64,000 bases of DNA from Symbiodinium natans (taxonomy: Eukaryota > Sar > Dinophyceae > Suessiales > Symbiodiniaceae), in NCBI GenBank assembly GCA_905221605.1, contig CAJNDS010001136.1:318939-382938 (forward strand), read 5' to 3'. The notes beneath the pieces are model-generated. The model was not told the DNA's origin, searched no databases, and was given only the letters and a program-made list of their open reading frames with translations. Each line of letters starts with the position of its first letter. The first letter of the stretch is position 1. Of the stretch, positions 23,101 to 32,100 are shown in pieces. The position numbers were made by a program, and so were the translations under genes.

Positions 23101-26100
23101 ATATATATACTATACAAAAAAACAAATAAACTAATATAAATAAATAAATGTATATATATATTATATGTATAGATAGATACATACATATGGTTGAAGGCAG
23201 CAGGTGGTAAGTTTTGGGCTCTTGGAGTCGGGCCTTTCTTTTGCCGGTGTCAGGTTTTGGGGCTCCTTGCGGCTCTCAGGTGCTTGTCGGCGGCTCCGTG
23301 GTCACCTGGGGCGATGCCCGCTACGGCGGGGACAGCGCGGCCGTACAGGGCCAGCTCTGCCACGTGTGCCAGGTGCGCTGGGTTTAGGGTTTAGGGTTTA
23401 GGGTTTAGGGTTTAGGGTTTAGGGTTTAGGGTTTAGGGTTTGGGTGTAGGAAAGTTCATCCCAACAGCCCGTGTCTGCGTCCCCCAAGCACCTGCTATTT
23501 CCGGGGCGCTCGCCCTTCTTCCCAGCATGTTGCTTAAGAACCACAAAAAAATATGTACCCTTGTTACCCTTACAGGAAAAGATCTTGTTTTTTTTTTTGT
23601 TTTAACTTGGGGGTGGGTTTAGGGTTTAGGGTTTAGGGCTTAGGGTTTAGGGTTTAGGGTTTAGGGTTTCGCAAGTTCTTGGCAGATTTATGGGGCATCA
23701 GACTTTAGGCCTCACTCAACCTGCAGTTGAAATGAAATGACTCGGCCATCACCCCCCATGTAGACGCCATCGGAAAACTTAAACCCTAAACCCTAAACCC
23801 TAAACCTGATACTCTCAGCCCTTAATCGGGATTCTGATATGGGGGGGGGGTACTAGAATCCTACTAGAATCCTACTAAGGACTGTTCGTATAAGCGGAAA
23901 CATCCCAAGCCTCAGTGCCTAAAGGAACCTGAAGCCCTAAAGCCCTATCTGAAACCTCCAGCTCGGAAGGCCTCAACCCCCCAAAAACCCCAACTTGGGT
24001 TTAGGGTTTAGGGTTTAGGGTTTAGGGTTTAGGGTTTAGGGTTTAGGGTTTAGGGTTTAGGGTTTAGGGATAGCCTTTAGCATTTTTTCGGGAGAAAGAA
24101 GAGCCACCCCCACCCCCCCTCCCCCCACTTTCAAAACTTAAAGCTTAACTGTTTTTGTTTCCCCCAGAGGACCCAGCCACTAAAAGCCTTGTTCGCCCCA
24201 AGCCTTTAGGGTTTAGGGCTTAGGGTGTAGGGTTTCGGGCTTAGCTTAGGGTTTAGGGTATTTCGGGTTTCGGGTTTCGGGTTTGGGGTTTTGGGTTTTG
24301 GGTTTGGGGTTTTGGGTTTTGGGTTTAGGGTTTCGGGTTTAGGGTAGGGTTTAGGGTTTAGGGTTTAGGGTTAAGGGTTTAGGGTTTAGGGTTTAGGGTT
24401 TAGGGTTTAGGGTTTAGGGTTTAGGGTTTAGGGTTTAGGGTTTAGGGTTTAGGGTTTAGGGTTTAGGGGGTTCGGAAGGACCCAAACCCTTCGTGCGGAG
24501 AGGTGCGCGCGTCGCAGCGCGCCTTTGCGGCCATCTTGGCCGGCTGCCCAAACAGCGGGGCTTTGGGGGGTTTAGGGTTTAGGGTTTAGGGGTTTGTGGG
24601 CTTCAAAGAGCATTTGCTGGCTCCCACAGGGCTGACGCCCGAGTCTCAATCGCCTATCGTCCGGGAGATGATCACGTCCCTCTCAACGAAGCATTCGTGA
24701 CGACTATTTTTGCTTAAGAACCCGCGCAAAACATGGGTTTAGGGCTGCAAGTACCATTTTGCTTAAGAACCCCCCCCCCCCCTCCCAAAAAACAAACGAG
24801 ACACTAATCCCCATATTGTCCTTCTAGGAAGAATCTGTTGTGGTTTTTGTGGGGCTCTTAAGCAATTAATAGAACATCGGGTCCTCAGCCATAGAAAAAC
24901 CCAAAAGCCCCACAGACGCTGAGTTTCCCACACAGGTCGTCTTTTTTTTTTTTTTTGGGGGGGGGGGGGGGGTTGGGGGGGGTTCACCTTAAACCCTAAA
25001 CCCTAAACCATCTAGGATGTGGGGGTTTTGTGGTGCAAGGTCTTGTTCTGTAGTTTTCGAAAGACTTCTGTTAATCTTGCTTCATGTAGAACCCAAGGGA
25101 CTGTGAACAGCATGTTTTTGTGATTCTGCTTTTTGAGGGACACCCTAACGCCAAGCCCTAAACCCTACACTGGAGTCCCACCCAAACCCACATGGGAGGT
25201 TCTCTTAAGGCCCCTTTTGGGGTTACTATTCTAAGGCGACCCCTAAGAGGATACCCAAAATGGGACCACACAATTCAAAAACGCCCCACAAGAAGCCCAA
25301 GGCGGATGGTTCAGTCGTCACCTGGGGCAGTGCGCAGTGTGGCGGCGACAGCACCTCGGTGCAGGCCAGTTAGGGTTGAGGGTTTAGGGTTTAGGGTTTA
25401 GGGTTTAGGGTTTAGGGTATAGGGTCTAGGGTTTAGGGTCTAGGGTTTAGGGTTTAGGGTTTAGGGTTTAGGGTTAGCCGTTCAGGGCTAAGGGGGTTGT
25501 AAAGGCCACTGAGGGTGATTCACAAGTATTAGGGCGCGAGGGTTAGAGAGACCTTGAAACCTAAAACCTGAGCTGAAAATACAAGCTTTCAAAATCCTGG
25601 AGTCTACAAGCTCCCAGGGCCATCCTAGCCCTAAACCCTAAACCCTAAACCCTAAACCCTAAACCCTAAACCCTAAACCCTAAACCCTAAACCCTAAACA
25701 AGCCCTGTAAAGTCCCTGGAGCTCAGCTCCCCCAGGAGCAGCTCCGAGAAGTCCGGGATGTCCGGGCCTCCGGCGACCCTTTTGGCGGGGCCTTTGCAGC
25801 CCTGAGGGCCGGTGGCCTGGCGTTGGGGTTTAGGGTTTAGGGTTTAGGGTTTAGGGTTTAGGGTTTAGGGTTTAGGGTTTGGGGTTTAGGGTTTGGGGTT
25901 TAGGGTTTAGGGTTTAGGGTTTGGGGTTTGGGGTTTGGGGTTTAGGGTTTAGGGTTTGTGGTTTGGGGTTTGGGGTTTGGGGTTTGGGGTTTGGGATTTG
26001 GGGTTTGGGGTTTGGGGTTTGGGGTTTAGGGTTTAGGGTGCCCCAGGCGTTCAGGTTTTTTGGGTTTCATAGGGTGTTATGAGGTTTTGTGGGCACGCAT

Positions 26101-29100
26101 GGGGTTTACAGGCGTGTAGGGTTTTATCGGGCTCATGGGGCTGAAAAGGTTTTGAGGTTGATAGGGCTTTGAGGGCCTACAGGTTTATCACCCCAACTGT
26201 AAACCCTAAACCGTAACCGGAAACTCTGAAGCCTAAACCCTCAATCCCTGAACCCTAAACCCTAAGCCCTAAACCCTAAGCCCTGAGCCCAACATTTTTC
26301 TCTAGCCCCTTTAGCTCTCGAAGGCTGACCTATAAACCCTGAGCATGATGGTCGAGGACAAAAGTGCGGGATGTTTTGTTTCGCTTCGGTTTCCTTTCGG
26401 TAGTGTAGGGTATAGGGCTTAGGGTTTAAGGTTTTGGGTTTAGGGTGTAGGGTTAGGAGTTGTTGCCTTAGAGTTGAGGGTTGACACAAACCTTACCATG
26501 ACTCATAACTTCCATTCTTTCCTCTTTCCTGAGAAATATCACCTTTTTTCATTGATAATTTACCTTCAACGGGTTTGAAGCACAACTCAGCAAAATCAGG
26601 GCTTCAACTTCTTTTTTGCTTAAGAACCCCAAAAAAACAAACGACGGAAATCCGACAATACCCTTATAAGGGGAATAATTCCCCACCCTCGGTGTGGGGG
26701 TGTTAGATGTTAAACTCAACTCTTCTCCTCGCCCGGAGCTCTTCTCCTCGCCCGGTCTACTTCTCGCTCATCCCTGGAGTGCCCAACCCTAGAGTGTCCC
26801 TGGAGTGCCCAACCCCAGAGTATCTCTACCCAGAGAGGGTGGGAATGTTCGAAGTAAAATAATGTTTGTTTTTGGGGGGAGATTCGTAAGCAACTAGTAG
26901 TCAATCGGGACCCTCGTTTTGAACAGTCCCTCAATTTTAGGGTTGGGGTTGAAGTCGAGCTGTGGAGCTCAACCCTAAACCCTAAACCCTAAACCCTAAA
27001 CCCTAAACCCTAAACCCTAAACCCTAAACCCTAAAGCCTAAAGCCTAAAGCCTAAAGCCTAAACCCTAAGCCCTAAGCCCTAAGCCCTAAAACTACCCTA
27101 AACCCTAAACCCTAAACCCTACCCAGATGGATCCGTCGTCACCTGGGGATGTGCCGGCCGGGGCGGAGACAGCGGGGCAGTCCGGGCGCAGCTGCGAGGT
27201 GTGCCCTCGGCTGAACTCTTTGCCAGTCGTACTTGGAGGTTCAAGGGGTTTTAGGATTTAGGCTTTAGGGTAACCCCAAATATAAGTGCAACTATCACCC
27301 ACTTATAAGCCCCTTAAGTACCCTAATGGGGTTATGATTGGGTTAGAAGTACAGTTATGACTGGGTTGCTAAGTACCCTGAGCCTTATGAGTTGGGATGC
27401 TCCCCCTTATACGAACAAGTCCCCAATAGGGATGATTCTCGTACCCCCCCTACTATAATCCCTATTAAGGGTTTAGGGTTTAGGGTTTAGGGTTTAGGGT
27501 TTAGGGTTTAGGGTTTAGGGTTTAGTGTTCGCCCTCCTGAAGCCCTAAGCCTGAATCTTCGCCTGCGGTAGGGCTGGCTAACCTCCCTTTAGCCCTGGAT
27601 GAGAAGGGCTCATAGGGTCAACCGAGGGCCGATGAAGAGGCGCCAAGGTGAGGCAAGTCCCAACCCCAAAGCCCCAAACCCTTAAAATCCTTCAACTCCA
27701 AACCCTAACTCCCCGAATCCCTGCGTCTCCAGGTGCGTGAAATCTGTTCCTCCGGCGCGGCCTTCGCGGCAATTCTCGCAGCCGGGCTGCTCTGGGGCCG
27801 TGTCAAAGCACTTGGGTATTTACTCCTCAAGACCCTTCTTGCGCTGGGGGGGGAAAAAAGCAGTTTAGCCGAAATTGTTCCTGCTCTTTCTCATCGCGCT
27901 GGAGGCCCCCCAGAGTGACAGTCATTTCCCTTTTCCTGGGCTTATTGGCGACCTTCTAAACCCTACAGAAAGGGTTTAGGGTTTAGGGTTTAGGGTTTAG
28001 GGTTTAGGGTACCCTACAGAAAGGGTTTAGGGTCCTGGGGTTAAAGGTACGCTGCTTGGATTCTGAAACGCAGGCAGACGGCTCGGTGGTCACCTGGGGC
28101 CATCCCGCGACCGGCGGGGAGAGCTCGCATGTGCAGGCGGGATCTGCAGAGTGACCATGCTTGAGAGTTCTGCTGGGACGTCTAGTCTTCAAGGCATTTA
28201 GTTAACAAAAAAAACTAAACCCGAACTCCTAAACCCTAAACCCCCCTAATTAACCCCAAAAAGGCCCTAACCCCCTACCCAAAACCCCATTCGGCTCGAG
28301 GGTTTGGGGTTTGGGGTTTAGCGTTTAGGGGTCAGGATGCATAGTATTTTGTTTAGAGTTTAGGGTTTAGGGTTTAGGGTTTAGGGTTCAGGGTTTAGGG
28401 TGTAGGGTTTAGGGTTTAGGGTTTAGGGTTTACTTGTGATTTTAAGGTTAGGGTGTATGGTTGAGAAGTCGTTGGCTTGGGCAATTAGGGTCTAAGTTTG
28501 GGCTTAGTTAACCTCGGGTGTGGGGTTTAGTGTTTAGGGTTTAGGGTTCAGGGTTTCAAACTGGGGGTTTCCGACATTAAAAATACCTTGTTTGGGGTCC
28601 TTGGTATGAGGGAATCCGACTGTTTCGGGGTCCCTGATTTTCGTAAGCCCCCAACTGGCCCATTCCGAGAAACTGCGGTGAGGAGAAGCTGAAGGATGTG
28701 CAGGCAATCGAGGCACCGCGAGGGTTTAGGGTTTAGGGTTTAGGGTTTAGGGTTTGGGGTCTAAGGGGGGTAGAAGGGTTTCGGCGCTGGAGCTTGCTAC
28801 TCAGGGCTCTGGGACAAGAATCCGAACCCTAAGCCCCCTAAACCCCCCAAATCCCGAATACTGAACACCCCACAGGTCCTGAACCCCAAGCCCCAAACCC
28901 CCAAAAGTGCCCCAAAATTCCCCAACATCCCAAATACCCCAAAAACCCTAAACCCCTAAACCCTTAAACGCCTAAACCCGAACAAGCAGAGCTTTAGGAT
29001 CCTGGCAGGTCTCTGAGGGTAGGGACTTGGAGCCCAAATCATGACCATGATCCCCTGATTAGGGTTGTAGGGTTTCGGATTGCGGGTTCAAGTCATCACC

Positions 29101-32100
29101 ATGTTCTCTATAGTACTCCTGTCACATCCCTAACCGTAAGCCCTGAGCCCTAAGCCCTAAGCCGTAAACCCTGAACCCTCAACCCTAAACCATAAACCCT
29201 AAACCCTGACCTGGATGGATACCAGATGCGGACATTGTGTTCTGACCCTAAGCCCTGAAAACTGAACAGATGTCCCTGAAAGGGTTTAGGATTCAGGGTT
29301 TAGGGTTTAGGGTTTCCTAAAGCCCTCTAAGCCCTAGGCCCCCGAAGTTGTGTAAGGTCTAAGGGAAGTTTCACGGACTCTGAATATGGGACACTTACCT
29401 GCTGCAAAGGGTTCGGAAATATGGGCCCTTGGGTTTTATGGGGTATTACCCAGCGGAACCCCTAAGTAAGGGTCCGCACTAAGGCACCATGTACCCTAAG
29501 CCCTAAACCCTGAACTTTAAACCCTAAAGCCTAGAACCTAAAGCCTAAACCATAAGATAAGCTCGCAGGGAGTCGTGTATAGGATTAGGGTTTCGGAGAG
29601 AAATGGCTGCACTCATCCTCCACGCACGTGGTTCGGCGCTGTCTGCATCAAGGCGTCAGAAAGACGGGTGCTGGAGAGCGAGCTTGAAACAAACCCCTAA
29701 TTCGCGGGGCGCACAGTTGAGTCGTTGTCTGCTGAAGAGGTCGCGCAGATTTTCCAGCAGGGGCACGTGGAGAAAGGGCTGTACCTGTGGAACTACGCGA
29801 TGACAAGCTGTGGTCAGTTTGATGGCTTTAAGTAGGCCTTTAGAGTTTTGGTGTCAGTTTTTTTGGGTTCAAGGTTCAGGGTTTGGGGTTTAGGAATTTG
29901 GATTTGGGGTGTTGGGGTTTTAGGTTTATGGATTCAGGCCCTGGCCTAAACCCTAAACCCTAAACCCTAAACCCTAAACCCTAAACCCTAAACCCTAAAC
30001 CCTAAACCCTAAACCCCTAAACCCTAAACCCTTTAAGGTTTAGGGTTCGAGCTTTGGGGGTTTCGCAGGCGTCGCACAAGGCCTTTGCGGCTCTTCTTTG
30101 CGATGGCTCCGTCCCTTGGACTGCTGAGGCATTTCACGCCCCCAATCCCAGGCCCTCCTAGCCTATAGGGTTTAGGTTTTAAGGTTTAGAGTGTAGGGTT
30201 TTGGGGTTCAGGGTTTAGGCTCGTAGGGTTTAGGGTCTTAGGGTTTAGAGTTTAGGGTTTTGGTGTTCAGGGTTTAGGGTCCTAGGGTTTTGGGGTTGTA
30301 GGGTTTTACGGTTTGGGGTTTAGGGTTTAGGTTTTAGGGTTTAGGGTTTAGGGCGAGGGCCTCCCCCAGTTCCCGAGGTGGTCACCTGGGGATGTGCGGA
30401 CTCCGGGGGCGACTGCAGCGGCGTGCAGGGCGAGCTGCAGGGGGTGCAGCAGAGACTTGCGTTGGTTTAGGGTTTAGGGTTTAGGGTTTAGGGTTTAGGG
30501 TTTAGGGTTTAGGATTTAATTTAGTGTTGAGGGTTTAGGGTTTAGGGTTTAGGCCCTTAAGTGACATTGTCTATTTGCATGGTGTGCAGAAGAGACTTGG
30601 TTGGGGACCGTTGGTTGGGGACCGTTGATGTCAGGAAGCCCCCCTTAGTCCCTTTCTAGGTCTTGAGCAGTATTTTGCAATGTTTATGGGTATGGTCGAA
30701 TCCATTCGGTTCTCCTTTTATAGGTTGAGCTTATACCCTTATATTAGCAATACTGCCTACCGCGCTGCGCTGAGAAGCCTAAGCTGGCTCGTGCTCGGGC
30801 GCGTCTCTGGCTCAGCCCTAAACCCTAAACCCTAAACCCTAAACCCTAAACCCTAAACCCTAAACCCTAAACCCTAAACCCTAAACCCTAAACCCTAAAC
30901 CCTAAACCATAACCTGGCTCAGGATTTGTGCCTCGGCTGCAGCTTTCGCCGCTTTGCGCTCGGACGGATCTGTTGTGACGCCGCTTGGCTTCAGCTCGGC
31001 TTTGCCTTCACCTACTTGGAGGTTCAGGGTACTTAGCAACCCAATTAAAACTTGGGGGCTGCTCTACTGAAACTTTACATCTTTAGCCTTTTTGGGTCTA
31101 TTGGGTTTCTTAAGAAGGCAGCCAAACATTAAACAATTGCTAGCTACCCCCTTTAGAACCCTAATGGGGTTATAATTGAGTGCAGTTGTAATTGGGTTGC
31201 TAAGTACCATGAACCTCTAAGTAAAACCGCAAGCACGCCAAGAACCATATGTAAAGGGTTCTGAAGTATGGCCCTTGGGTTTATAGGGTATGCAAGTGGC
31301 ATGTAAGGGGTCCCCTTTTAAGGGCCCATACTACGGGCCCCTGTAACTACCCTAAGGGAAACCTAAAATGTCAAGCCTTCCATCCTACTGGCATGTTTTC
31401 GTGTCGAGTTGTACAGCAATCTATTCTGTAGGCTTAGTCAGAGCCCAAGCCCTAGAGTCCTAGAGCCCGCAATTTGTGTCTACTCCAGCGAGACCCCTCA
31501 CTCCCGTTTTATAGGTTCAGTTAAGAAGCCCAACAAGCCAACAAAAAGGGTCCCCTGCCTATGCCGTTTCTCAGGTTGCTGTGGCACTTGCATCGTTGTG
31601 GTTGCTAGGGTTCCTGGGCGAAGCTCATTCCTTTTCATGGAGAGAGGTTCCACGCAGCTGACCGACTACGCCCTTTGAGACCCCTGATTCTAAGGTTCAA
31701 AACCCCAAAACCCTATAAACCCCAAACTGGACACCCCATAACCCTAAAAGTCTATAACCCTGAAAGCCTATAGCCCTGTAGCCCAAGTACCTTGCAACCC
31801 TACAACCCTATCACCCTACACGCCCTCACTAGCTCACGCCGCTCAGAAGTCTATAGAACTGTCAGCTGACATGCAGGTGGGGCGATGCACGCTATGGGGG
31901 CGACAGCAGCGGCGTGCAGCCGCATCTGTCGCATGGCAAGACAGAGGACGAAAGACCTGTGGGGATTTTGGGTTTTATAGCCTGGCTCTAGGGATTTAGG
32001 GGAATGAGGCGCATAGGGCTTAGGGATTGCAGGCTCCGGGTTTCTAGGGCTCGGAGTTTGGGCTACTTTGGGGCTGTGTGCGGATTGGAGATTTTCGGGT

